Shown: piece by piece, positions 1 to 10,705 of the stretch
Position numbering within the stretch: position 1 is the first letter of the stretch
Layout of the letters: each line of letters begins with the position of its first letter
NCBI GenBank assembly: GCA_013397455.1
Contig: VYZB01000055.1
Coordinates: forward strand, 2,772,691-2,836,690
DNA from: Crotophaga sulcirostris
Lineage: Eukaryota > Chordata > Aves > Cuculiformes > Crotophagidae
Reading direction: 5' to 3'
DNA: 64,000 bases
The notes under the pieces: generated by a model
Seen by the model: the letters and a program-made list of their open reading frames with translations, nothing else
What the model was told of the DNA's origin: nothing
Databases searched by the model: none
Program-made: the position numbers and the translations under genes

Positions 1-220
1 TCTACACTGAAAGGGTGATTGGCCACTGGAATGCGCTGCCCAGGGTGGTGGTGGAGTCGCCGACCCTTGAAGTGTTTAAGGGAAGATTGGATGAGGCACT
101 GAGTGCCATGGTTTAGATGATGAGGTGGTGTTCGTGTTGGCTTATAGGTTGGCTTATAGGTTGGACTTGATGATCTTGGAGGTCTCTTCCAACCTGGTTA
201 TACTGTGAAACTGTGAAACC
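1..220 (+). mobile_element. CR1 LINE, 3' end, young subfamily (copy A)
   Basis: This is the 3'-terminal part of a chicken-repeat-1 (CR1) non-LTR retrotransposon, in plus orientation. It shows the family's typical end: a stretch reading GGTTGGACTTGATGATCTT, then GGTCTCTTCCAACCTGGTTA, then a short terminal repeat (ACTGTGAA in tandem) instead of a poly(A) tail. The copy runs off the left edge, so its 5' limit is unknown. It contains no intact coding sequence. It is very similar to the inverted copy at 52239-52471, with roughly 15 differences over about 205 aligned bases by eye, which suggests a fairly recent subfamily. One internal 12-base tandem duplication (139-162) is absent from the other copy. 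Confidence 0.95.
139..162 (+). repeat. 12-bp tandem duplication inside CR1 copy A
   Basis: The unit GGCTTATAGGTT occurs twice in direct succession, at 139-150 and 151-162. The otherwise matching CR1 at 52239-52471 has it once, so this is most simply a replication-slippage duplication after, or during, insertion of this copy. Confidence 0.9.
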
Positions 221-2776
221 GTATCTATAATCCTCACCTTGCAGATATGAATATTGTGTGTTTATAGATGCCTCTCGGGACATCCGTAGCAGAGGCCTTT
301 GATGGTTATAGAGCCTGTTGACTTCTTGAATTCTATAATGGGGAAAAAAAAACCCTTACAAAAATATTAATCCTTTAGAACCATTTTCAAACATATATTT
401 TGCCATAGGTCTTAATTTAAAAGACACTGGCTTACGTTGCTTGACGATATATTGTAAGAAATTCACAGCAAATCATTGTGAGTTATATTTTAGTTATATT
501 GGAATTTCCCTCAGGAAATATAACAGAAATCCCCTGGCTGCTATTTAGGGTAACTAGGACAAATGAGATAAAGGTGGCCAAGCAGTGGCTATCAAGCCAA
601 ATGTAAAAGCCAAATGCTTAAAGTGCATGGGTCTCAAGCTGGCGACAGGGCTGTGCTGGCGTGGGAAATGCTGGCTAATTTAAATCCCTGTTGGCAAAGT
701 GAAATAAAGCAGCAAGTACTGCTGAAGCTGACATCACTGGGCTCTCAAAGATTAAACTGCATATCCAACATCTGTAACATCTTGGAGTGATGGAACCAAA
801 GTGGAGCCACCACTCCAAGGCTCTCCAGTTCTTGACTCTCTAAGTGTTTGGTGCTTCTTGGCAAGACCAAGATTTTGTTATGGAGCTCACAGGTGCAGTG
901 CATTGGGCCATCTGTGTGTGGTACAGGCATATTAGAAGGCAGGAGTCTGCTTGCTTTTACCTGTACAAGGTGGTCAGTGAGTAGTGTCACCCAGCACATG
1001 CACTCCACTGTACACTGTGCTGTGACCTCTCTGAGGCATCGATTTCTTTTCTGGCAATGAGCTGTGACTCTCGTGTGGATGGCACGTAGTGAGTGCTGGC
1101 AGCACAGACTGAACAAGCATCTGCAGCCAAACCATTCTTATTTATGGGTTGACTTTTCTTATTTAATAACCTATTCTGATGAGCTGCATAAGGTTGTGTT
1201 TGAGAGAGGCTAGAAGCTGATGTGTGCCTGCCAACCCGCTTCCAGCTGGCAAGAGACCTGAGCAATTCCACAAACCAAATGAGATGAGTTCAGAATACAT
1301 TTCCTGCTGCTGTGCCTCTCAAAGGGGAAAGAGCTGTTCCATTACTCGGGAGTGCTGCATGCTATTCCAGAGGTGCAGGGTGGCATGGATGTCTGTTTGG
1401 AATTGCATGGGGCAGTGATGCCACATGCACTAACATAGACAACTCAGTTGCGGCAAATTAAAGCCAGATAAGCAAGCTGTTTCCTAGTAGTAACTTATTG
1501 TCCTGGTTGATCTCTCAGGCTTTTTACCAACATATGCTGTCATTTTCTGAAGTCTCCAAAGCATAATAGCTATGAGATCTGGGCTAATGAGCTCATTCAC
1601 ATTCCTTTTCTTCTCTCAGATTTGTGCCGCTCAAAGTCGATGCAAAACAGTGCTAGGCCAGGAGCTGAATTTGAAGTGGAGCCTAGAAACTTGATATAAA
1701 TACCTCTATCAGCATCTGCAATCTCTTTATACCCTTTAGTTTTCCATCCTGTCTCCAAAAATTGTTTAACAAAATGCAGAATATTTTCTTCCTGTATCTG
1801 AGATGCACTGTATTTTGAACTGTCAAAGCACTAAGACACTGTCCTAGCTAAAACCCTCAATTAGAAGCAGGAACTAGAACATTGTCAATTAATGACTGTG
1901 ATGAGCACATCACTGGAGCAAGAAAAAGATTAGTTTATTAGCCCTAGGTTTTTATTGTCTATCTTGTCTCATGAAAATGGCATTGCAACCAAAGCTGCAA
2001 TGGGGAGGTCTTCCCATATGCCAGCTTTCCTTCTACCATTTAAAAAAAACTCACTAGCTTGCTTTCTATGTTTTGGAAGTATTCAAAGTCAGTAAAGAAA
2101 AGAAACACATATTAGGCCTTCTCATCACAAAGCTCTTTTCCTTCCTCGTCCCTTTTCTATAAAGAACTCCACATCCAGAATAGAAAAAGAATTAATGCCA
2201 TGAACCTCATAAAATAGGGTATTCTGTACAAACTCCACTTTTGGGGCACTTATATCTCGAATATAATCTCTTAAATTTCAGGTTGCCAGAAAAGGCCAAA
2301 TATAAAATTCTTCCTAAAGACCTTAGGTATAGAGTATCTTTTTGTAAAACTCTTCAAACACAAGCTACAGGAGACACTGGAGGACATTCCTACAGAAAAC
2401 AAGCAGGGTGATGGACATGTTGCTTCTAACCTTGAAAATTTGTAGATGTGCAAGAATCATTAATCACGACAACAGATCACTGTCAGTAGCCTCTGAATGG
2501 ACACTTCTCCCATGCTTTCTGTAAACTCTTCATGCCCCATGGGCTTTATGATCCTGGGTTACTAAGTGAATTCTTTGTTTGGATAAACCAATATTTTGTG
2601 AATCTCTTCCTAGGTTCCCTAACACGTGGTTTTCTGAATGTTCTTTTTGCCCCTTTACCCCAGCTGAATAATGCAGCCTACATGAAACACTTTCTTCCAA
2701 CACTTTTACTGAACACAAAAAAAAGCCTATATAATCATGACAGGGTTCATTGATAATATAAGTAAGAACAAAAGGA

Positions 2777-2840
2777 ACCACTGTTGTTTTGAACTGCGTG
2801 AAATCTAAACCACTCTGTTTTGAACTGTGTGAAAGTATAA
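2777..2840. repeat. Diverged tandem duplication, 32-bp unit x2
   Basis: Two 32-base units, 2777-2808 and 2809-2840, share the core GTTTTGAACTG(C/T)GTGAAA and start with ACCACT. They differ at a handful of positions and by small indels, so the duplication is not recent. Confidence 0.85.
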
Positions 2841-3037
2841 ATGGCCTTTGTTTTTTCAACAGAGTAAGTTGTGCATGACAGCCATTTCTACCATGAATTA
2901 AGAAAAATCTTTACTTAAACTTCCATAAACATCACAAAGTTCCCACTATAGAAGTTTCCTCTAAGGAGCTGCCTTGTAATACTAGGTCGTCCATCCAACC
3001 ATGAAGTTCAAACCCACTCTTACAATTGTCTGAGTCC

Positions 3038-3073
3038 ATCTTCACTTATGAAAACATCTTCACTCATGAAAAC
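3038..3073. repeat. Tandem duplication, 18-bp unit x2
   Basis: ATCTTCACTTATGAAAAC (3038-3055) is followed directly by ATCTTCACTCATGAAAAC (3056-3073), with one difference in 18 bases. It lies about 200 bases from the 32-base duplication and is unrelated to it in sequence. Confidence 0.9.
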
Positions 3074-4860
3074 TGCTGCTGCAGAAAACCCCGAAACGTT
3101 GTTGAAAAATTCACATGCTGAGATGAAACCACAGAAATTTGTTTCCTCTGTTTTGTGGGAAGCTGTTCCTTACAATAGCCTTCCATGTTGTCATAGGGGC
3201 AGAACCCTTTCTGTCACAACCAGATGACAATACCTTCATATCTTTTTTTAGTTTGTTTGAGTACAACATTGAATATTTAAGGAAATATCCATACTCACAG
3301 CTTGCAGAAAGGAATAACAAAGATGTGTTTATTACTTGTACTACAGTAGGTCACAACTATGATAGTGGGACTCTGTTATTGTAGATACTGGGCAAATACT
3401 GACAGGGAAAACTTGAATAAAGAGAGCTGTTAGTGATCTAAACAGGCAGCACTGGAGATGCTAACCTAAATAAAAGAGACAGGAAAATGGTGAACAGGAA
3501 GCTTAAGAAAAGCTTTAAAGGTTTGTAAGACAGGTGGAGCACCATCAGAACTTGAAACTTTTGTGTGGTGCAGAACTCTCCCTGAAACCTGTGCTGCATG
3601 TTTATTATAGAGACAGACCTATTAATGCCTTTAATGTCTGTGATGGGTCAGAACCATGTCCACTAGGTACAGCAATGACAGAAAAATTAAATTTAAAATT
3701 ATAGTCTCAGTGAAGAGTGAACTTCAGTAAAGAATACATCTCGGAAAATTTAGTTTTGCTTTATAGTATTGCACGCGCAGAAAAGAAAGTGAAATATATT
3801 GTGTATCTATTCTGTGGATAATGACTCATTCTGTTCTGGAGGAACGCAGCAGAGTTGCAATGCGCTCAAACATTACACTAAAAATATCCTATTGCCAGCC
3901 AGAGTCTGTCAAACAGAAATATTTCTTGAGAGGTTTTCAAAACAAGAATTTACTTAGTCCACTGCAATTCATCGAATATGTAGGTCTTGGCTACTTTCAA
4001 AACCAAACAGCTGCATTGATGTCTTTAGGCTTAATCCTTAAAACCTTAAGTGACCAAAATTCCTGCTAATTGGATTTTAATTCTGCTATGTGCATCACAC
4101 TTAACCTGGTGCTTCCACCTAACTATAGAATCACAGGAGGGAATAGTGCCCGCCAATTTAAATACACAGCTGTATAAGCAGAGCATTAGAAATTACAGTA
4201 TTGGTAAATGCCTCTATCATAGACTTTGTAACCAAAAACTTTTTGATACAGTGATGTCGTTCATGTGTTTGTGTACGTCAATCTGACTGTCTTTCCGAGT
4301 AACTCTGGAGTGATATAGCTGCCTCAGAGATATTAAGTTCCTCCTAGATTTGTGAAAAAAACAGCAGGTAAGCAAGAGAACCTTCAAAGCCATCATCTCA
4401 CCTCTTACTTAAACTGGTTAAGTCCACAAAGGAGGCCACTTGTGAGACACACATTGATAAGAAACCAGACCCTCTTAATTCTGCTACTCATGGCATTCTT
4501 TTAAATTATGACAGATATAGGTTTCATAAGGACTTTCTGCTCTGGTTTTTGTCAAAGAAATACCTAGTTAATCAAACTGAAAGTATTTTGCTAAAGCCTC
4601 TATAGTCCAGCTGTCTGAGCATTAGCTGACCCATGGTGTTTTATCCAGTTTGGCACGCTTTTTCCATGAAAACCTGGGTAGCCAAAATCCAGGTCTGCTC
4701 TATTATAGGGATTGCTTTGAGTCTGGCCAGTTAAGGTCCTCTGAGTTGGGATCAATCAGGAAAAAAAAAAAACCTAGAAGCCTTGGGAATCAAATGGTCT
4801 AGATGTTTTTGTTTGACCTGTCTTTAGAAAAAAATCTGATATGAAAGCTTGAAAACAATA

Positions 4861-5063
4861 CAACGTCCAACACACATACAAAAAAAAGACACTGTGCCTG
4901 TAACACTTTTTATTAAAACAAAGTAAGAAAATCAACTGCAATCACCTTCAAAATAGTTCCCTTCTGAGTTGACACCTCTGCATGTGACAATGCCAATGTT
5001 CATAGCAGTTCTACAGACCATTTTCTGAAAGACTGTTGAGGATCTCTGTCGTTTCTGCTTTCT
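4861..5063 (-). mobile_element. Mariner-type DNA transposon remnant, transposase C-terminus
   Basis: Read on the minus strand, this segment carries the C-terminal signature of a mariner-family transposase, split over two frames. One frame reads ETTEILNSLSENGL, then an in-frame TAG (plus-strand 5011-5013), then NCYEHWHCHMQRC. This matches the family pattern in which a Leu-x-x-(Ile/Leu)-x-Glu-x-(Asp)-(Phe) helix leads to Cys-Phe-x-x-Trp-x-x-Arg-Trp-x-x-Cys-Ile. After a frameshift near 4975-4990 the next frame reads SEGNYFEGD, the usual ending around Gly-x-Tyr-Phe-Glu-Gly-Asp, then a stop. The DDE catalytic domain is missing, so the copy is dead and 5'-truncated. AT-rich sequence and a TA at 4859-4860 may mark the old 3' end. 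I infer the family from remembered conserved residues; the exact subfamily is not determined. Confidence 0.72.
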
Positions 5064-8000
5064 ACCAACAAAAAATGGGTTCTCTTGAGCACTGACCTGA
5101 TCTTTGGGAAGAGGGAGACAGGTCTGGGAAACAGAGTGGGTATGCAAGCACAGGGATGTTGTTATTAGCTGAAAACTGCTTCACAGACAAAGCACTGTGG
5201 GCTCATGCACACCAAGATTTTCTGACCAAGGGTAAGAAAATGTCTCTATTTGAACATGTGTCCACTTGCACTCAGTGAAGTGATCAAGCTGAGCCTCGTC
5301 TCTCTGTGACAGGTTAGAACATGTTCTATAACCACCTCTTCGTCTCTCCTCTCCTAGTCTTGGTTTCTGATCTAGAGGGTTAGTGTCAATTTTTTTCATG
5401 TCAGACCTTGTATGTCTTCGTTATATTTGTTTTACAGAAAGAGATTTCACGAATATTTCTGAAGATCAGAATTTTTTGTTTCATATTTCAACATTATTTT
5501 TCCATTCAAAATATTTGCCTTCCTGGCTGTACAAGGGTTATGATTAACCAGATCCTTTTAGGGAAATATAAAACATTATTGTTTGATCACTGCTGGGATA
5601 TGTCTGCGTGTATCCTCAGTCCAGATTCTATTTGCACAAAAGCATTAATTTCTGCTCATGGTGTTTTGCAAACAGGAAGTATGGGGTCTGTTTTTGGTTT
5701 TGTTCTGTACTTTAAAGTCATTATCACTACTACAGAAGAAGCCAAAATCCTAATAAGGACCTGTTTATGCTACTATATTTGGTCAAATGATGGTTCTATG
5801 TATCCTACACGTGAAGATTAAATACTTATTTTTAGTTGACCAGTGTGAACTATGTAGTTTAAAAATAGCCAGGCATAGAGAGTATACTGTCTTTTTAATG
5901 GACAAAGCACAGCTGTTGCATGAGCAAACACAAACCAGTTTCTCCCTCAGAAAAACTTAATTCTATAAATGTCATCGAGGTCATAAAAACAAATATACTG
6001 GATAAGAAAATTTTTTCTGATTTAAGTACAAATGTCAGCAAACTCACTGCCTACTCTGTATTCAGATTGGCACCAATAGGAAAAGAAAGGCATTTGATTA
6101 CAAAGTTAGCTGGTTGTGGTTCTGCTTGGCAGAATGAGAGTGGTTAAACAAGAATAAAGAAAGGCACTGTGACAAGGGCAGATCCAGAAACCAGTCAGCC
6201 ACATGCAGGAGATTTGGAGTATTGGAAGACCCAGTAGAGAAAGACTGGTTTGGGTTTGTTCCTCTGATGAATGCACAGCCAATAATTTGAAGCAAAATGT
6301 TATGCTAAATGGAAAGGTTTTAATTTTAGCAATTGTAGTTTTATTCATTAAAGAAGAATCCATGTTTAGAAAGGCAGTGCTCTTATGAACCAGCCTTTGA
6401 TTGCATCTAGGGTTGTAAGATATATGAATGATCTACCTTTTATAGAAGTATGTGTGTGTGTTGGTATTAATGTAGTAAGGTAAGTTACGATAAGCCAGTT
6501 TGTTATCCTGCAGTATGTTTGGACTAACAGAAGGAAAGTCACTTTGATGGGCAAAACTGGTGTTTCAAGAGGCAACCTCTTTGACTTTTAAGTTATTTAT
6601 AATTACAATGTTGTGCTATTGTGATGTAAATCATGTGAGGTCATGCTGACTAATAGGACATGGCACCTGAGTCATGAGGCAGGAACTAATAACGAGAAAT
6701 TGCATGGGCTGTAATTAGCTCTTTGAGGGCATGAAAAAGGCTAAAATATTGGCTTTTTAGAGCCATTCCACAAGAGGTCATCTTCATCCTTGTTATTTCA
6801 GAAACGCCAGGGTTCTTGAGTAAGAGAAATTGTTTCTTGTTAGAATTTCAGCACTAAGATTAGTTAGGTTATTGGCAGGGGGAAGGAAAGTAACTCTGTA
6901 ATAATTTAATATGGGGATTTTTTAGAGCAGCAAAAGAGATCTTACTGAAACCAACACAGTCACCAGAAACTTAGCTAAGCTACTATAAGGAATGAAGCAG
7001 ATGGTAACATATTGAATAGAACTGAGAGAAAAAGGACTGGTTTTCTGATATAAAGTTATCAGTCACAAAGCTAATTGCCCTGAAACACCTACATACAACC
7101 AAAAGAACTCCACCCTAAATAAAACTGTAAACAGCTAGAAGAATTTTTGTGCTCAAAGAAAGGACTTATTTTCTCTGAAGCGTTGGCTGCTGCAGCACTG
7201 GCTTGTACCTGAAAATCCAGAGATGTCACAGCATACATTTCTACCTACATCTTTTCTTCTTTTAAACCCAAAGGTACTGGTTTTTAGATGGAGAGGAGGA
7301 ATGAGGTACTCTTTTAAAACTACAGGTAAACCATTTTTCACTTCCAAACTGCAGATTCTCATGTAGCCCATGAGGCTGGCAGTGAGCAAAATAATTACAT
7401 CTGACTGATGACTACTCACTGCCAACTTTATGGTACTTCTTGACTACAAAAATTATTTGTGAGGCCTACAGATAGTTAGTAAGACAATCTAGGCCAAGCT
7501 TGAATGGGAAAAGAAAACGACAGGCTTCAATTCTTTGGATTATGGCTCAGACAGAGGAGAAATGCTTATTGGTACTTCCCTATGTAAGAGAGATTCCTCT
7601 TCAGGTCCAACAGGGTACTATTTTTGATAGACTCTTTAATTCAGTGCAGGCATGAAATAGTGTTCAGTACTAAATGATTTTTTTGGTGTTACCAGAGCGC
7701 CTTTGTGTCTTTTATCTGTCTCTTGGGAATAATATGTTTTTAATAAATAGCCTTTCCTGGAAGCAAGATGGGTAGTAGCATTTGTAATTCCAAGCAAATA
7801 GCAGTTTTAATTAAGAGCCAAATTCCCCCATGCCTTGATTTGACAGTCCACAGTACTGGTTTCACTTGCAGTTGTCATGTTCATTATTAATCTGCAAAAT
7901 GAGCACTCACAAGATAAATGAGAGGAAAATACTCATAGGGTACATGTAATTAGCACACAACTTATTATGAATTGTGACGATCTCCTTGATAATTAATCAG

Positions 8001-10599
8001 GCTTACAGTTGATGTTTGGAGGCAATCCAGATAGAAGATATTTCAACAAATAGGACCAAATACCTCTGGGGGCAGTGGAAGACACACTGAGAAATGGGGA
8101 GGCAAAAATCATAGGTCCTAAAGAAATGTTGTTTGATTGTTTTAAACTGAGGCTCTGACCTAAACTGATAGAAGCTGGAATTTTTTTTGCAGGACAGGAC
8201 TGTAATGTGCATTTTGGCTCATGAAATATCCAAAGGATGTGCAATGAAGCAGTTCTTTGATTTGCCTTCAGAAGTAAATGGTTGCAATACGCCACCTGCA
8301 CAGGGACAGGGTACACTTGCCATGTGGAGGAATAATAGCACCATGCAATAGTAAGGACTTGGGTCTCGCTTCCCTGATGAAAAGTACGAGCAAGCCTTAG
8401 AGCCCAGGTATGTATGGATATGGTCATGCTACAGAAAGGAATCTCAAGGAGCCAGGACACTGAGGGGCCTGATATCACCTGTCTGTACATAGATTAAAGA
8501 AAGTGTTGAGAGCCAGGCTCATTATTATCATACTTCTATGTGCCTTAGCGTTGTCTGTTGTTAAAGCCCTGAATTTCTGCCAAGAAGAGAGAAACTCTCC
8601 TTTTTGTTTTGTTTCCCCTCCTTCTTTCGCTCCTTCTCCTTTAAAATGTAGCTGAAGAGGTTTTCAGAGGAATTTTCATTAGCAAAGTGGAGCCCCCAGC
8701 CAGGGAACAGGGCTGACACTGAGGTGTGTGCCCTGCAGCCGGCGTAGTGTCTGTGGGATGCACATCTCTGGTGCTCTGCCACTGCAAAGAGAAACCTTCC
8801 AACATCATGCAACATTTTGTCTGGGCAACAGAAAAATGAAAGCTGATCTGAAAGGTATTTCAGCTCAAAAGTAGTTTTCTGGTATTCGACATGCATTGTG
8901 CCTTCCCGCTGGCATCCACAGTGGAGGGAATTAGGCCATACATGGTTTCATGTTGGTATATTCATTTATTTGGCCTCTGCATGTTACCAATTAACACCAT
9001 GTGTGTCTTCAGCCAGGATGCTGAAGGCGAATACAAGACTCAGACCTCTGAGAAACAGCTAAGTGATCACAGACTGTCCTTTTGCTGGGATTAACTGGAA
9101 TTCACTTTAATTTATTTGTTTTATCTTCCCTCCTGCCACACTTTTAAGCACCTGCCTCATAAAACCTCTGCATAAATGATTAAACATACTGAGATCCTCA
9201 AAGCTATAAGAAGGCTACAAAATAAAAAGATGACAGTGACAGTAACTGTGTGAGTGTCATCAAGCAGTCCTCCATCCAGGGCACACAGATGTGGATGAGA
9301 AGGTCTGCCATCTGTCACTAGCAAATACCCAAACATTATCCAACAATGCAGCAAAGCTCCCAGCATCTCTGTTTTGTGATATTCATCAGCTATTCCCATT
9401 CCATTTATTCTGTACCATACATTTTTAATGTGTAGGTTGCAACGCAATGCTGAGCCAGTAGAAGCCAGCCAACTTTTGCCTTATCTCTCAAAAAGTAGAT
9501 TTTCATTTCTCTCTGTTATGGCTTATTTACTGTAATGGCTTTGTACATGGGCAGCCAACAGTGAAGTGTTTGTCTCAGGCCCCCCCACAGAAAAGTGGCC
9601 TTCTGATCAACTGCCTCTCTCACTTTGCAGAGTCATTAAGACAAAATGTCCTCTTCAGTATTTCACTCATTTGCGATCTGTCTCAGTTTGTTATCACATC
9701 AGTTTGCTAAAGACTCTATAATTTGCATTCAACCTGCGTGAAAAAAATGAATTTGAGAGGTTACACGTTGTTGCATTCATAAAGCTTTTATGCTAGAGAG
9801 AGATCAGTGCATAAATTTGATTAAAAATCTATTTCCTGCCATTTCCACATCAAACTGTTAAGCACTTCAGATGTGTCCATAGCACAGTAACCTGCCAAAG
9901 TTTGGCATGACCATGTTGCTGAAATAATATTAATGCTTAGTCTGCACATGGAGTAAGTTATTGTGGCAGGGCACCTCTGATGGCTTGGATACGTTTTCAT
10001 TTTGCCACTGGAGTAAAGAAGTGGGGAGGACTTTTGACTTAAGGCGAGACTTGAGGTCACGTCCCCGTGTCTGGCTGCTGCAAAAGCGCCTGATGGAGCT
10101 GTTGGACAGCCAATAAATGAATTCAATAAAGTATAAGTGAGCTTACCAAACAAATTATTACTCTACCTCTTGTCAGAGCTGTTCATGTGCTTAATGTACT
10201 TGTAGTGGAGCAATTTCTCTTCAGCACCGCTGGGGACAAACAGCCTTTCAGGGCAGTGGAGGCTTGGCAGCAAAAACAGTCTGTGAATTATTATGCTTCA
10301 GTTCTGAGAGGACAGCGGTGGGCCATGCAAAAATCCAGGGACAGCCAGGAGGAGGGAGTCTGACGATCCAGCTCCCTGCTTTTCCACATAATGCCTCTTG
10401 CTCCTTGCTTGGAAAGTCATGCAGCTCTCCACGCTTTGGGTTCATCACTTTCCTGGGCAACAGCAGTGGAGAGAGTGTGGGGCATGCTGAGACCATGAGT
10501 AGTGAGGCCTGACTGCCCTTAGGTCAGTGATGCTCCTCCTAGGCAAATGCTGCCTCTGATCTGCAGTGGGGTCACAGCCAAGGCTGGCATGTACCTCCT
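5064..10599. other. Unique non-coding DNA
   Basis: No gene or transposon is recognised. The longest open frame of the whole window lies here (7993-8490, minus strand, 165 codons), but its translation shows no domain, signal peptide or transmembrane pattern I can name, and its codons look unbiased. A polypyrimidine tract occupies 8595-8645 beside a small GAGAG/CTCTC hairpin at 8587-8599. Segment 6639-6674 holds an oestrogen-response-like inverted repeat and an AP-1 motif (see findings). Segment 10220-10244 holds a REST-like half-site pair. A weak hairpin (GGCTAAAA pairing imperfectly with TTTTAGAGCC) lies at about 6739-6774. Confidence 0.65.
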
Positions 10600-10705
10600 T
10601 AGAGTAGGGTCAACCATAGCACGTTGCTCAAGGTATTGTCCAGTCAGACCTTGAATATCTCCAAAAACATGGACTGCACAACTTCTCCAGGAGACTTGCA
10701 CCAGT
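10600..10705 (-). mobile_element. Old CR1 fragment
   Basis: The plus strand reads as the reverse complement of the CR1 3' region. It shows GTTGCTCAAGG, then TTGTCCAGTC, then CCTTGAATATCTCC, then a decayed form of the 'shock-absorber' stretch that in fresh copies reads CACAACCTCCCTGGG. Only about 100 bases can be aligned by eye, and the terminal repeat is not recognisable. This copy is clearly older than those at 1-220 and 52239-52471. Confidence 0.75.

Larger units (their letters stand above)
221..4858. other. Unique non-coding DNA
   Basis: No gene or clear interspersed repeat is visible between the first CR1 and the mariner remnant. Open frames here (up to 123 codons, for example 745-1116 on the minus strand) have no recognisable domains and overlap open frames on the other strand, as expected by chance. 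The only structured elements are two small tandem duplications at 2777-2840 and 3038-3073 and a 12-base A run at 4761-4772. A short motif near 2985-3000 faintly resembles the CR1 3' end but is too short to call. Confidence 0.7.

Noticed and set aside
2960..3000. Possible CR1 3' end (GGTCGTCCATCCAACC)
   Set aside because: Only about 16 bases resemble CR1, with no supporting blocks on either side.
7993..8490. Longest open frame in the window (165 codons, minus strand)
   Set aside because: No recognisable domain or codon bias; a frame of this length is within chance expectation for 64 kb examined in six frames.
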